The position numbers were made by a program, and so were the translations under genes. The notes under the pieces were generated by a model that was given only the letters and a program-made list of their open reading frames with translations, was not told the origin of the DNA and did no database searches. DNA of 42,401 bases from JAENZQ01 sp964553505 (GTDB lineage Bacteria > Bacillota > Clostridia > Peptostreptococcales > JAAYPU01), in contig CAZKKX010000002.1 in the NCBI GenBank assembly GCA_964553505.1, positions 1 to 42,401 on the forward strand, in the 5' to 3' direction. Positions 25,874 to 34,468 of the stretch are shown one piece after another. The stretch's first letter is position 1. Each line of letters begins with the position of its first letter.

Positions 25874-27085
25874 TTAAACTTCTCCTTTCAGCACTTCTAA
25901 CGCTTTTATAAGCTGAGGGTCATTTTCCTGTGCTAAAATACCTTCTTCATAAAGAGCCTCATCTATTTCCACTATAACATTCGGTTCAATACCCTTATCG
26001 TGAATAGTATTCCCCTCAGGGGAGAAGTATTGAGCAATGGTTAATTCTATCCCGTCGCCGTTTTTAAGAGGTAGAATTCTCTGTATAATTCCTTTTCCAA
26101 AGGTCTTGGTTCCAATGATTGTACCCGCACCAGAGTCCTTTACTCCTGCTGTCAAAATTTCCGAAGCACTGGCCGAACCCCCATTGACTAAAACTACAAA
26201 TGGTATATCAATCTTTGAACTACCCGACTCATGATATTCTCTATTTCCCTGTCTATCTTCCGTATAAACGATAACATTTTTCCCCATAAGTTCATCGGCG
26301 ATTTTCAGGCTTTCATCGACTAATCCGCCGGGATTATCTCTCAAGTCAATTATTAAACCCTTTATTCCCTCTAATTGCAAATCCCTTAAGCTGTTCTTAA
26401 ATTCATTGTGAGTTTTACTCTCAAAAGAAGCAATTCGAATATAACCTATATGATCTTCCAATATATCTGATTTTATGGTTTTCATCTTCACTTTGGCCCT
26501 AATGATTTCAAATTCCAGTAATTCCTCTTCTCCCTGCCTTAATACTGTTATTGTAACTTTTGTACCAGGCTTTCCTCTCATTTTGGATACCGCTTCATCC
26601 ATCTGATCTGCGGTATATTCTTTACCGTCAATCTTTACAATTTTGTCTCCGCTTTTGATTCCCGCTCTTTGTGCAGGTGTATCATCTATTGGTGCAATGA
26701 CTAAAATAAACCCGTCCTTCCCAGGGGCTACTGTTACTCCAATCCCCTGATACTCTCCTTGAGTTGCAATCATTAGTTCTTCATATTCCTCTTTTGTGAG
26801 ATAAGTAGAATATGGATCTCCAATCCCATCAAAAAGGCCTTTATAAATACCCGTCATTAAATCGTCACTATCTACAGGTATATAATAATTTTCTTCAATA
26901 TACTGACGGAGTTCAAATAATTTTCCATACTCACTCAATATATTTCTGTATGCCTTATATTCATCTGCAGAAATAAATACTCTTCCATTTAATGGAATAT
27001 GTGAAATAAAACCTATTGTTGCTACAGATGATATCAACATGAATACAATAACTATCAATACAACCTTTTTTTTACTTATCATCAT
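25874..27085 (-). CDS. ctpA: S41-family C-terminal processing peptidase (CtpA)
   Basis: A membrane-anchored serine protease of 403 aa. An N-terminal hydrophobic segment (about 7-28) anchors it outside the membrane. The PDZ domain (about 90-180) contains GEYQGIGVTVAP and SGDKIVKIDGKEY. In the protease core, FVVLVNGGSASASEILTAG holds the catalytic Ser and TKTFGKGIIQ the catalytic Lys; LIIDLRDNPGG is also typical. In Firmicutes this gene commonly follows ftsEX and the M23 hydrolase, which it may help to process or control. GAGGTAAT precedes two consecutive ATGs at 27085 and 27082; spacing favours the second. RecJ lies between it and the M23 gene here. Confidence 0.95.
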   Translation of the reverse strand: MMISKKKVVLIVIVFMLISSVATIGFISHIPLNGRVFISADEYKAYRNILSEYGKLFELRQYIEENYYIPVDSDDLMTGIYKGLFDGIGDPYSTYLTKEEYEELMIATQGEYQGIGVTVAPGKDGFILVIAPIDDTPAQRAGIKSGDKIVKIDGKEYTADQMDEAVSKMRGKPGTKVTITVLRQGEEELLEFEIIRAKVKMKTIKSDILEDHIGYIRIASFESKTHNEFKNSLRDLQLEGIKGLIIDLRDNPGGLVDESLKIADELMGKNVIVYTEDRQGNREYHESGSSKIDIPFVVLVNGGSASASEILTAGVKDSGAGTIIGTKTFGKGIIQRILPLKNGDGIELTIAQYFSPEGNTIHDKGIEPNVIVEIDEALYEEGILAQENDPQLIKALEVLKGEV

Positions 27086-27129
27086 ATTACCTCACAAATC
27101 TTAGACAATTATCTATCTCATTAAACAGC

Positions 27130-27275
27130 TCTAAGACTCCCTCCTTACCACAGCTTTAGCTTTAATGGCAAAACGGACAGAATCACAACTGTAATGGAAC
27201 GGGCTTCCGTCTATTGGCTCGCCCAATTAACTGTGGAGAATCCGAAATTACCACCGAGTATCTCTCTTCATTCTA
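27130..27275. other. Unexplained GC-richer block between recJ and ctpA
   Basis: In the 281-bp gap before ctpA, about 145 bp is richer in GC than the flanking AT-rich DNA. On the minus strand it forms several small stem-loops (TTGG-GCGAG-CCAA, ACGG-AAGC-CCGT, ACAG...CTGT) and one open run of about 30 codons without a start. It may be a relic of a mobile element end or a structured RNA. I recognise no named family. Confidence 0.3.
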
Positions 27276-27366
27276 TTAATGAATCATTATTAATATAACA
27301 GTTATCGGCAATATTATAAAGTGGCATCAAAAAGATATTTAAGATTTAAAATATATGAATTAAGAT

Positions 27367-29088
27367 TTAAGTTAGATTTTTGGCAAAATCTCCTTCTGCT
27401 TCTCTAAAGTCTTTAATCAAAAACTGTATTTTATTAGTTCCGTTATAATCATTTATTTCAGGAAAACCAACTATATCAATTATCGATAGATTTTCTATTT
27501 TCCGATATTCCTCTGCCCCGTTGAAAGCAACTGCTTCTATGTAGCTTCCCGATTCATCATGGCATACTAATTTTAAATGTTCTTTCTTTTCTCCCATAAA
27601 AAATTCATTTCTTATGTTTAAGTTCTTCAGCAGAAATAATGGCTTTTCATTCTTAAATCCAAATGGTTCCAGTTGCTTCAAAATTTTTATAAAATCCTTA
27701 GTCAAATCCTTTATTTCTAATTCTAACGCAATTATTATTTCATTATCAAAATATTCCGGGTTCAATTGTTTTATAATTTTTAACTTTTCATTAAGTGATA
27801 TCCTGAGCAAATCCAAATTATCGGTCTTTATTGAAAATCCACAGGCCCCTGAGTGCCCTCCAAACTTTATAAATAAATGCTCATATGTTTTTAATAACTG
27901 ATGAATATCAATATTTGCAATGCTTCTTCCGGTTCCCTTTAATACCCCCTCTTCCCTTGATTTTGTCGCAATAATGACAGGACGAGAATACCTATCTTTA
28001 ACCTTCCCTGCAATAATACCCGCTACCCCTTCATGAATATCTTCCGAGTTTATTACAATAAATAAATCTTCTTTGTAATGTTGATCTATAATTTCAATAC
28101 ATTTTCTATAACCTTCATCCTGAAGGTTTTTCCTTTCCCGATTCAATTCCACAAGCAAACGTACCAGGCGGCGGGCTTCACAATTATCTTTCGAAAGAAA
28201 TAATTTAACCCCGGTCTCCGCAGTATCAATTCGCCCTCCTGCATTTAGATGAGGACCAATAACAAAAGCAATATGATAGGCATCTACGGTCTTGTGCTTT
28301 AATCCGACTCCATCCAATAGTAGCGCAAGACCCTTTCTCTTTTTCTTATTAATCATCTTGAGTCCATATTTTACTAAAACACGATTTTCATCTGTAAGAG
28401 GTACTATATCTGATACGGTAGCAATAGCGACTAAATCAAGGATCCTGTTCAGGATTTTCCTATCAAGACCTGCCTTTCTCTGAATCATTTGTGCCAATTT
28501 AAACGCTACACCACACCCGCAAAGATCTTTATAAGGATAATGGCAGTCTTTCTGTTTCGGGTTAACCATCAAGCAGTCTGGCAATTCTTTGCCAACATTA
28601 TGATGATCTGTAATGATAATATCCAATCCGGTTTCTTTTGCATATCTTACTTCTTTTATTGATACCGCTCCGCAGTCTACGGTAATAACCAAATGGGCAC
28701 CTCTTTTTTTTATCATATCCAGCGCCTCTTTATTTAATCCATAGCCCTCTTCCATTCTGGAAGGTATGTAATAGAAAACCTGCTCAGTTAAAGAAGAGAG
28801 CAACTCCATCACCAAACCGGCGCCGGTAATCCCATCAACATCATAGTCTCCGTAAACACAGATGGTTTTTTTATCACTAATAGCTTTTAATATCACTCTC
28901 ACCGATTCGTCCATATTCTTCATCAAAGAAGGATCATAAGTATTTTTAGGAGTACTGGACAAAAACTCCGCTATATCTTTCTTTTTTTTAATTCCTTTTT
29001 GTATTAGAAGCCTTTGTATCAATGGGTGGATATCTTCAAACAATTCTATGCCCTCTCTCGGTACCTCCAAAGTCCATTTATATTTCAT
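27367..29088 (-). CDS. recJ: Single-stranded-DNA-specific exonuclease RecJ
   Basis: A 5'-3' ssDNA exonuclease of 573 aa used in recombination and base-excision repair. The DHH core shows CVYGDYDVDGITGAGL, LVITVDCGA, IIITDHHNVG and later IGPHLNAGGRID, all metal or phosphate motifs. The DHHA1 part has FIKFGGHSGACGFSI. The C-terminal OB-like region (about 450-560) is divergent, as usual. The start at 29088 follows GGAGG; a TTG four codons upstream overlaps that site. It lies inside the ftsEX-M23-ctpA cluster, 69 bp after the M23 gene. This is a compact RecJ without a long C-terminal extension. Confidence 0.95.
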   Translation of the reverse strand: MKYKWTLEVPREGIELFEDIHPLIQRLLIQKGIKKKKDIAEFLSSTPKNTYDPSLMKNMDESVRVILKAISDKKTICVYGDYDVDGITGAGLVMELLSSLTEQVFYYIPSRMEEGYGLNKEALDMIKKRGAHLVITVDCGAVSIKEVRYAKETGLDIIITDHHNVGKELPDCLMVNPKQKDCHYPYKDLCGCGVAFKLAQMIQRKAGLDRKILNRILDLVAIATVSDIVPLTDENRVLVKYGLKMINKKKRKGLALLLDGVGLKHKTVDAYHIAFVIGPHLNAGGRIDTAETGVKLFLSKDNCEARRLVRLLVELNRERKNLQDEGYRKCIEIIDQHYKEDLFIVINSEDIHEGVAGIIAGKVKDRYSRPVIIATKSREEGVLKGTGRSIANIDIHQLLKTYEHLFIKFGGHSGACGFSIKTDNLDLLRISLNEKLKIIKQLNPEYFDNEIIIALELEIKDLTKDFIKILKQLEPFGFKNEKPLFLLKNLNIRNEFFMGEKKEHLKLVCHDESGSYIEAVAFNGAEEYRKIENLSIIDIVGFPEINDYNGTNKIQFLIKDFREAEGDFAKNLT

Positions 29089-29157
29089 ACCCGCCTCCAA
29101 AACAAAGAATTTTGCCGCAGCAAAATTCTAAGGTGATTTGTTAAAATTATTATTCTT

Positions 29158-30282
29158 CTATCTATTATAATATTCCATAGGATCTATGTAATTGCCGTCT
29201 TTTCTTACTTCGAAATGCAAATGGGGTCCCGTAGACATCCCTGTACTACCGGATTTGGCAATAACCTGCCCCTTTTTCACCTTCTCTCCCACCTTGACAA
29301 GAAGTTCATTGTTATGACCATAAAGGGTAACGATGCTTCCGCCATGATCAATCATAACCGCTTTGCCATAACCTCCCAGCCAATTGGCATGAATAACCGT
29401 TCCGTTATTAGCTGCTACAATCTGACTGTTTGAGGGAACACGAATATCAATTCCTGTATGTAATTTTCTGGTTTTTAAAATCGGGTGTATTCGATATCCA
29501 AAATCAGAAGTAATATGTTCATACCCCGGAGAAGGCCACGCAAATTCCCCTCCGACATAAGCTTCACTGGATTGTGCTTGCCTTATTTTTTCAGAAAGCT
29601 CTGCTGCGTATCGGTTCAAATCATCTATTTGGCTTTCAAGAGCTTTATTATTTTGTGCCACCTGTGATCTGAGTTCAGCCACTTCTCCACGACTTACTTC
29701 AAGCTGGCCTATTTTGGTTTGAACATTTGCTTTTTGCTGATGTAGATTATATTTTAATTCTTCAAGGCTCTGCTTCTGCCGATTCATCTCTTTATATTTT
29801 TCTTCAAGAAATTTCAATAAACTTACATCCTGTTCCGTAATTCTGTTGACCATATCGATATTGCTCAAGAATTCCTGAAAAGAAGAAGCTCCTAATAAAA
29901 TCTCCATCAAACCGACTTCACCATTTTTGTACATAACTCGTAACCGTGAACCTAATACATCATTTTTATCATCAATTTCTTTTTCCGTATCTTCTATAGC
30001 AGCAATCATTATGTTGATTTCATCCTGTGTTTTATTGATTTCCTTTTGGAGTTGGCTTATCTCTTTTTCAGTTTCATCAATTTTTCTATCTAAATCGGCT
30101 ATTTGTTGTGTTAGATTTTTTTCTTCTTTTTCACCTTGACTCAACTGATCCTGAGTATTATTAATACGGTCATTGATACCTTCCAATTCTTTTTGATCGG
30201 CATCGGTTGCAAAAATTATGGATGATAAATATAAAGATATCATCAAAACAAAACTTAGTGAATAAACAATAATCTTTCTCAT
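29158..30282 (-). CDS. EnvC-like M23 peptidase (murein hydrolase / activator)
   Basis: Exported cell-wall protein of 374 aa. The signal peptide (about 1-25) is followed by a long coiled coil (about 28-240) rich in Glu, Gln, Lys and Asn heptads, then a LytM/M23 domain (about 255-370). The zinc residues are kept: HTGIDI (His, Asp) and GPHLHFEV (HxH), so unlike E. coli EnvC it is likely a catalytically competent endopeptidase. In Firmicutes such coiled-coil hydrolases are held and switched on by FtsEX; ftsE and ftsX are directly upstream. GGGGGG precedes the ATG. The 127-bp gap to ftsX contains heptanucleotide tandem repeats. Confidence 0.94.
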   Translation of the reverse strand: MRKIIVYSLSFVLMISLYLSSIIFATDADQKELEGINDRINNTQDQLSQGEKEEKNLTQQIADLDRKIDETEKEISQLQKEINKTQDEINIMIAAIEDTEKEIDDKNDVLGSRLRVMYKNGEVGLMEILLGASSFQEFLSNIDMVNRITEQDVSLLKFLEEKYKEMNRQKQSLEELKYNLHQQKANVQTKIGQLEVSRGEVAELRSQVAQNNKALESQIDDLNRYAAELSEKIRQAQSSEAYVGGEFAWPSPGYEHITSDFGYRIHPILKTRKLHTGIDIRVPSNSQIVAANNGTVIHANWLGGYGKAVMIDHGGSIVTLYGHNNELLVKVGEKVKKGQVIAKSGSTGMSTGPHLHFEVRKDGNYIDPMEYYNR

Positions 30283-30344
30283 AAATGCCCCCCCTTTAAG
30301 GTTTAATGTTTAAGGTTTAAGGATAATTTTGCTTAGCAAATTTT

Positions 30345-30393
30345 CCATACTCCATACTCTATACTCCATACTCTATACTCCATACTCTATATT
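30345..30393. repeat. Heptanucleotide tandem repeat, seven copies
   Basis: Seven head-to-tail 7-mers alternate between CCATACT and CTATACT, with the last degenerate (CTATATT). The array lies between ftsX and the M23 gene. A looser TTTAAGG/TTTAATG repeat (30296-30322) precedes it. Slippage could change the spacing inside the operon. Confidence 0.85.
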
Positions 30394-30409
30394 CTACAAA
30401 CTATAGAAA

Positions 30410-31303
30410 TTATGTGTCCAGGAATTTCCTCATTGACAGAATACTGCCCAAAGATCCGATTCCAACACCCAGACTTATGAATATCCATACAAGATGGTTA
30501 ATTAGAAAATCATGCGGTACTAACCCTATAGAAAACATGACAAAAGCCTGTGTTGAAAAAGCTTCAATAATTTTTTTGTAAAAGAAATGAATAACCGCTA
30601 CCGAAATAGTGGATCCAATGATTCCGATAATGATACCTTCCACAAAAAATGGCCCCCGAATAAACCAATTTGTTGCCCCTACGTATTTCATTATGCTGAT
30701 TTCTTTTTCTCGTGCAGCAACCGTAAGTTTAACCGTGTTGGCTACAATAACAATTGAGATAATAACCAGTATAACAATAAGAATCATTCCGGATAACTGT
30801 ATAAAGTTTGTAATATTCAACAGTTTTTCTACAACACTTTGATAATATTTAATATCTTCAATGCCATTCATTCCTTTGACCCTGGATACTACCGCATCAG
30901 CATCTTCCAGATTTTCAACCTTTATTTCAATAGAATTGGGAAACGGGTTTGATTCCAGTCCATCCAAGAGGTACCCATTATCTCCCCATCTCTTTTTCAT
31001 AATAATCAGGGCTTCCTCTTTATCGACGTAAGATACTTCTTTGACTCCATAAACCGTTTCAATATCATTTTGCATTTCATAAATGGCTTCTTCTCCAATA
31101 TCATCCTCAAGAAATAATTGAATTGTATCAAATTGAGATTGTGCGGTTTGTGCCAACAAATTGATATTTACAATCAAGATGAAAAACAGCCCTAAGATCA
31201 ATAGCATAGAAGTTATGGAAAATATGGAAGCAGTACACATGTTTCTATTACGCAGCAACTGTTTAAATGCTTGGTTTACTGAATATACTAAAGCTCTAAA
31301 CAT
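30410..31303 (-). CDS. ftsX: Cell division ABC-transporter-like permease FtsX
   Basis: Membrane partner of FtsE, 297 aa. There is an N-terminal membrane helix (about 22-45), a large extracellular loop (about 46-165) that in Firmicutes binds the murein hydrolase, and three C-terminal helices (about 170-290) including NTVKLTVAAREKEISIMKYVGA, the family coupling segment. Its start overlaps the 3' end of ftsE by 8 bp, with GAGGAG inside ftsE, so translation is coupled. Its role is transmission of FtsE ATP hydrolysis to the outside M23 enzyme encoded next. Confidence 0.95.
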   Translation of the reverse strand: MFRALVYSVNQAFKQLLRNRNMCTASIFSITSMLLILGLFFILIVNINLLAQTAQSQFDTIQLFLEDDIGEEAIYEMQNDIETVYGVKEVSYVDKEEALIIMKKRWGDNGYLLDGLESNPFPNSIEIKVENLEDADAVVSRVKGMNGIEDIKYYQSVVEKLLNITNFIQLSGMILIVILVIISIVIVANTVKLTVAAREKEISIMKYVGATNWFIRGPFFVEGIIIGIIGSTISVAVIHFFYKKIIEAFSTQAFVMFSIGLVPHDFLINHLVWIFISLGVGIGSLGSILSMRKFLDT

Positions 31304-31979
31304 CGTATTTGTACGCTCCTCTCAAGTCATCTCTTATAATTTTGCCTTGTTCAATACCTATTACGCGCTTTTCCATTTTGTCAACGATTTCTTTTGCATG
31401 AGTCACCATCACAATAGTCGTACCTCGCATATTAATCTGAATAAGCAGCCTCATAATTTCCCAAGCCGTATCCGGGTCTAAATTTCCGGTGGGCTCATCT
31501 GCAATAAGCACAGATGGATTATTAATAATAGATCTCGCAATGGAAACTCTCTGCTGTTCTCCGGCAGAAAGTTCATGTGGATATTTATTGGCTTTATCGC
31601 TTATCCCGACAAGACTCAGTGCCTGCGGCACCACTCTTCGGATACTTCTTTGGGAAGCATGTATAATATGCATTGCAAAAGCAACGTTTTCATAGACAGT
31701 TTTTCGTGGTAATAACCTAAAATCCTGAAATACAATACCGATATTTCTCCTAAGAACAGGAATCTTTCTATTTGGCAAATCAGTAACTTCAAAATCTCCT
31801 AAATATATTCTCCCATCTGAAGCTTCTATTTCTTTTAAGAGCAATTTTATAAAAGTGGATTTCCCCGCACCGCTGGGACCCACCAAAAAAACAAATTCGC
31901 CTTTTCCAATACTTAAACTTACATCTGAAAGTGCTGCATTGGAACCATACAATTTGCTAACGTTTTCAAATTTAATCAT
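31296..31979 (-). CDS. ftsE: Cell division ATP-binding protein FtsE
   Basis: ABC ATPase of 227 aa acting with FtsX at the membrane. Walker A is GPSGAGKSTFIKLLL near residue 35. The Q-loop region NIGIVFQDFRLLPRKTVYENVAFAM is strongly FtsE-like. The signature is ELSAGEQQRVSIARSI, and Walker B is VLIADEPTGNLDPDTA. AAGGAAGG precedes the ATG. It is first gene of the ftsE-ftsX-M23-recJ-ctpA run. A TATAAT lies in the short divergent region shared with the cyclo-ligase gene, but no convincing -35 is spaced correctly. Confidence 0.97.
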   Translation of the reverse strand: MIKFENVSKLYGSNAALSDVSLSIGKGEFVFLVGPSGAGKSTFIKLLLKEIEASDGRIYLGDFEVTDLPNRKIPVLRRNIGIVFQDFRLLPRKTVYENVAFAMHIIHASQRSIRRVVPQALSLVGISDKANKYPHELSAGEQQRVSIARSIINNPSVLIADEPTGNLDPDTAWEIMRLLIQINMRGTTIVMVTHAKEIVDKMEKRVIGIEQGKIIRDDLRGAYKYDV

Positions 31980-32134
31980 GCCGTTTTTCCTTCCTTATGA
32001 TTTATCGCTACATACATTTTATTATATAATGGTGCGAGATTCTACAAATTATTTAAAAATTCTCTGCTATTTTTTTGAAATGCTTTCTTTTTTTCCTACG
32101 AATGATTATAATTTTTGTAGAAGAGGTGATTTTT

Positions 32135-32722
32135 TTGAAAAGCAAGATAAGAAAAAAGATTTTAGCTAAGAGAAATGCCCTTCCTCCGGAGGCAGTTTTA
32201 GATGCAGAAATAAAAATTATAAATCAATTGAGATATTGGTCAATTTATATAGATGCCGAATATGTTATGACTTATGTAGATTTTAGAAATGAAATCAAAA
32301 CCCATCGTATTATGAAAGATTTGATTATAAACAGAAAGAATTTGGTTGTTCCACTAACAAATAGAGATTCTACCGATATCAGACCTGTACAGATCTCTTC
32401 ATTCGATGAATTAACCACCGGTCAATTTGGTTTGTCGGAGCCTTCAAAAGAATCAAAAGAATTTAATCCGAAACTTTTAGACTTAATTCTTGTTCCGGGG
32501 ATTGCTTTTGATTTATTTGGAAACCGAATCGGATTTGGCAAAGGGTATTATGACAACTTTCTTGCACGGTTAAATGAAAATATACCATGTGCGGCATTGG
32601 CTTATGACTTTCAGGTATTAGATTACAAAATTCCTCATAATGAGCATGACATTCCCATGGATTATATAATAACACCAACCAGAACAATAAAAACAGGAAG
32701 AAAACATAGATCAATGGAATAA
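32135..32722 (+). CDS. 5-formyltetrahydrofolate cyclo-ligase
   Basis: Cytoplasmic one-carbon enzyme, about 195 aa, converting 5-formyl-THF to 5,10-methenyl-THF with ATP. Near the N-terminus, KSKIRKKILAKRNAL is the typical nucleotide-contact segment. LILVPGIAFD and NRIGFGKGYYDNFLARL carry the family signature. The start is a TTG at 32135 with AGAGGTG six bases upstream; the frame is open 20 codons further, but that part is hydrophobic and unlike the family. It is divergent from ftsE and 105 bp before the response-regulator gene. Confidence 0.92.
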   Translation: MKSKIRKKILAKRNALPPEAVLDAEIKIINQLRYWSIYIDAEYVMTYVDFRNEIKTHRIMKDLIINRKNLVVPLTNRDSTDIRPVQISSFDELTTGQFGLSEPSKESKEFNPKLLDLILVPGIAFDLFGNRIGFGKGYYDNFLARLNENIPCAALAYDFQVLDYKIPHNEHDIPMDYIITPTRTIKTGRKHRSME

Positions 32723-32827
32723 TGAACATCAAAAAGATTAGATTGATAGAAGGATAGAGGATAAAAAAGATAATGAAGTTATGAGCTAATTTATAACACT
32801 AAAAAAGGGAGGAAAGGAGTATGGATA

Positions 32828-33193
32828 ATGAGCGGGAAAAAAACTGTTCTTATTTGTGATGACTCTATCACATCGAGGAAAAGGCTTAAGAAAACTATAA
32901 TTTCTAAAGGAAATTATGCAGTATTTGAAGCTGAAAACGGGCAAAAGGCCGTAGATTTATATAAGTCAGAGATGCCTAATCTGGTTTTTATGGATATTGT
33001 TATGCCCGTTAAAGATGGTCTTCAGGCAACCAAAGAAATTCGTGATTTCGATGAAAAAGCAAAAATTGTAATTCTGTCGTCAGTTGGAACAAAAGAAAAC
33101 CTGAAAGAAGCTCTCACTCATGGGGCAATGGATTTTATACAAAAACCTTGGGACGAGGATCACATCGAAAGCATGCTGAGAAAGCTTATTTGA
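32828..33193 (+). CDS. CheY-like single-domain response regulator
   Basis: A receiver domain alone, 121 aa. Acidic pair Asp11-Asp12 (CDDS), phospho-acceptor Asp56 (FMDIVMP), Ser84 (ILSS) and Lys106 (QKPW) are all present, so phosphorylation should be possible. It has no DNA-binding output domain. AAAGGAG lies eight bases before the ATG. The next gene, 13 bp downstream, encodes a CheX-like phosphatase with N-terminal MshEN-like repeats, a natural partner for dephosphorylating it. No histidine kinase or other chemotaxis genes are nearby. Confidence 0.93.
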   Translation: MSGKKTVLICDDSITSRKRLKKTIISKGNYAVFEAENGQKAVDLYKSEMPNLVFMDIVMPVKDGLQATKEIRDFDEKAKIVILSSVGTKENLKEALTHGAMDFIQKPWDEDHIESMLRKLI

Positions 33194-33206
33194 AAGGGGT
33201 AAAAAA

Positions 33207-34076
33207 ATGTTCAGTCAATACTTCGGGCAATATCTTCTCAATAAAGGCTTGCTGTCTGCCCAGCAGTTAAGGGATGCCTTTGAACATGAAAAAAACACCA
33301 AAGTCAAATTGGGTGTTCTGGCCATGAATGCAGGCTTTATGTCTGCCGAACAAATTGAAAAGGTTTATAAACAGCAATCAAAAGTGGATGAAAAATTTGG
33401 TGAAATTGCAGTCAAAAACGGCTATCTTTCTGAAACTCAACTAAAAAAGCTATTGAGCACTCAAAAACAGGGTCATTTAGTTCTAAGTCAATATATTGTA
33501 GACAAGGGTTATATGTCTTTAACTCAACTGGATACAACCATGAAAGAATATATGAAATCAAGAAACTTGAACATTCGTAATCTCGATGACTTAAATATTG
33601 AAAAACTCTTGAACAACTATATCAATTTTGGGGATACATTATGGCATAAAATCTACTGGGAATACGTTTCTCTTCTTCTTAGAAATTGTATGAGATTTAT
33701 TAGTGATGTCCCGGTTATTCAGGTAGAACGAGTGGATGAAGCTTATTATTCGGAATGGATGGTATCACAGAGAATTTTTGGGAAGTTCAGCATGTTCACT
33801 TCATTTGCATCAAACGACCTTGGTGCCGCTAAACATTTGGCAGAATTGTTTAACAAGGAAGCTTTTGCTTCATTTGACGAATATGCACAAGACGGCATCA
33901 GTGAATTTTTAAATTTACATAATGGTATATTTTTAGTCAATATTTCTAACAGTGGCGTAGCTCTTGATATGGCTCCTCAACATATTTCTACTTGTGAAAA
34001 ACTGGATGAATTACCGGAATGTTACAAGATCACTTTAACCTGGATTTGGGGTGAAGTGGATATGGTGATATATTAA
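33207..34076 (+). CDS. MshEN-like repeat protein with CheX-like phosphatase domain
   Basis: A 289-aa protein in two parts. Residues 1-115 hold three or four repeats of the kind FGQYLLNKGLLSAQQLRDAF, LGVLAMNAGFMSAEQIEKVY, FGEIAVKNGYLSETQLKKLL and LSQYIVDKGYMSLTQLDTTM. These look like the MshEN/GspE N-terminal fold, which in some proteins binds cyclic di-GMP; the longer binding consensus is only partly kept. Residues about 140-289 look like CheX/CheC, with the phosphatase pair Glu233 and Asn236 in DGISEFLNLHNG. AAAGGGG precedes the ATG. It probably removes phosphate from the upstream CheY-like protein. What the repeats sense is unknown. Confidence 0.8.
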   Translation: MFSQYFGQYLLNKGLLSAQQLRDAFEHEKNTKVKLGVLAMNAGFMSAEQIEKVYKQQSKVDEKFGEIAVKNGYLSETQLKKLLSTQKQGHLVLSQYIVDKGYMSLTQLDTTMKEYMKSRNLNIRNLDDLNIEKLLNNYINFGDTLWHKIYWEYVSLLLRNCMRFISDVPVIQVERVDEAYYSEWMVSQRIFGKFSMFTSFASNDLGAAKHLAELFNKEAFASFDEYAQDGISEFLNLHNGIFLVNISNSGVALDMAPQHISTCEKLDELPECYKITLTWIWGEVDMVIY

Positions 34077-34109
34077 ACAGATAAAAGGTTCATTTGAGCG
34101 TGAGCGTAA

Positions 34110-34143
34110 AATGAAGGATTTTGATTAATCAAAATCCTTCATT
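34110..34143. terminator. Bidirectional terminator, 34-bp perfect palindrome
   Basis: Perfect palindrome with half-site AATGAAGGATTTTGATT. It sits 34 bp past the CheX-like gene and overlaps the stop of the small gene on the other strand, so it can end transcripts from both sides. U-tracts are weak. Confidence 0.65.
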
Positions 34144-34330
34144 GTTTATCATATTTTTCATACAGATCCTGAAGCTTCGTTGCCTGCATACCGCTTTCCT
34201 CAGCAAATTTCTTAAATATCTCGGCAACCTCCTGATCTGCTACTTGTTTTGAAAACATTTCATAATCTCTAACATTCTCCTGAGCATCCAACAACTTCTT
34301 GAAAATCGTATCACGTGTTCTCATTTCCAT
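34139..34330 (-). CDS. Small helical protein, unknown function
   Basis: 63 aa, highly charged and predicted to form two helices: residues 8-30 (IFKKLLDAQENVRDYEMFSK) and 32-60 (QEVAEIFKKFAEESGMQA...). The spacing loosely recalls half of a rubrerythrin/ferritin-like bundle, but the usual metal EExxH reads EESGM, so no metal site can be claimed. The start at 34330 follows AGGAGGG nine bases upstream; the frame is open eight codons further and covers that site. It lies downstream of the P-protein-like locus after a 138-bp gap. No function is assigned. Confidence 0.7.
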   Translation of the reverse strand: MEMRTRDTIFKKLLDAQENVRDYEMFSKQVADQEVAEIFKKFAEESGMQATKLQDLYEKYDKQ

Positions 34331-34468
34331 AATTTCTATCCCTCCTACTTTCATTATTATTATTTTTATCTTTCAGAGGAATAATTATGTATTCTTGAAT
34401 ATTTTAATTTAAATCGTTGAATTCGAAGTCAGGAGTCCAGAGGTCCCCGTCTCCTGTCATCTGTTTTT

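Noticed and set aside
30345..30393. CRISPR-like array
   Set aside because: Units are 7 bp with no spacers and there are no cas genes; it is a simple tandem repeat.
32021..32030. ATTATATAAT as a shared divergent -10 for ftsE and the cyclo-ligase gene
   Set aside because: No -35 at proper spacing on either strand; kept only as a remark.
34139..34330. Rubrerythrin-like metal protein
   Set aside because: The EExxH metal motif is absent (EESGM) and the protein is only 63 aa.
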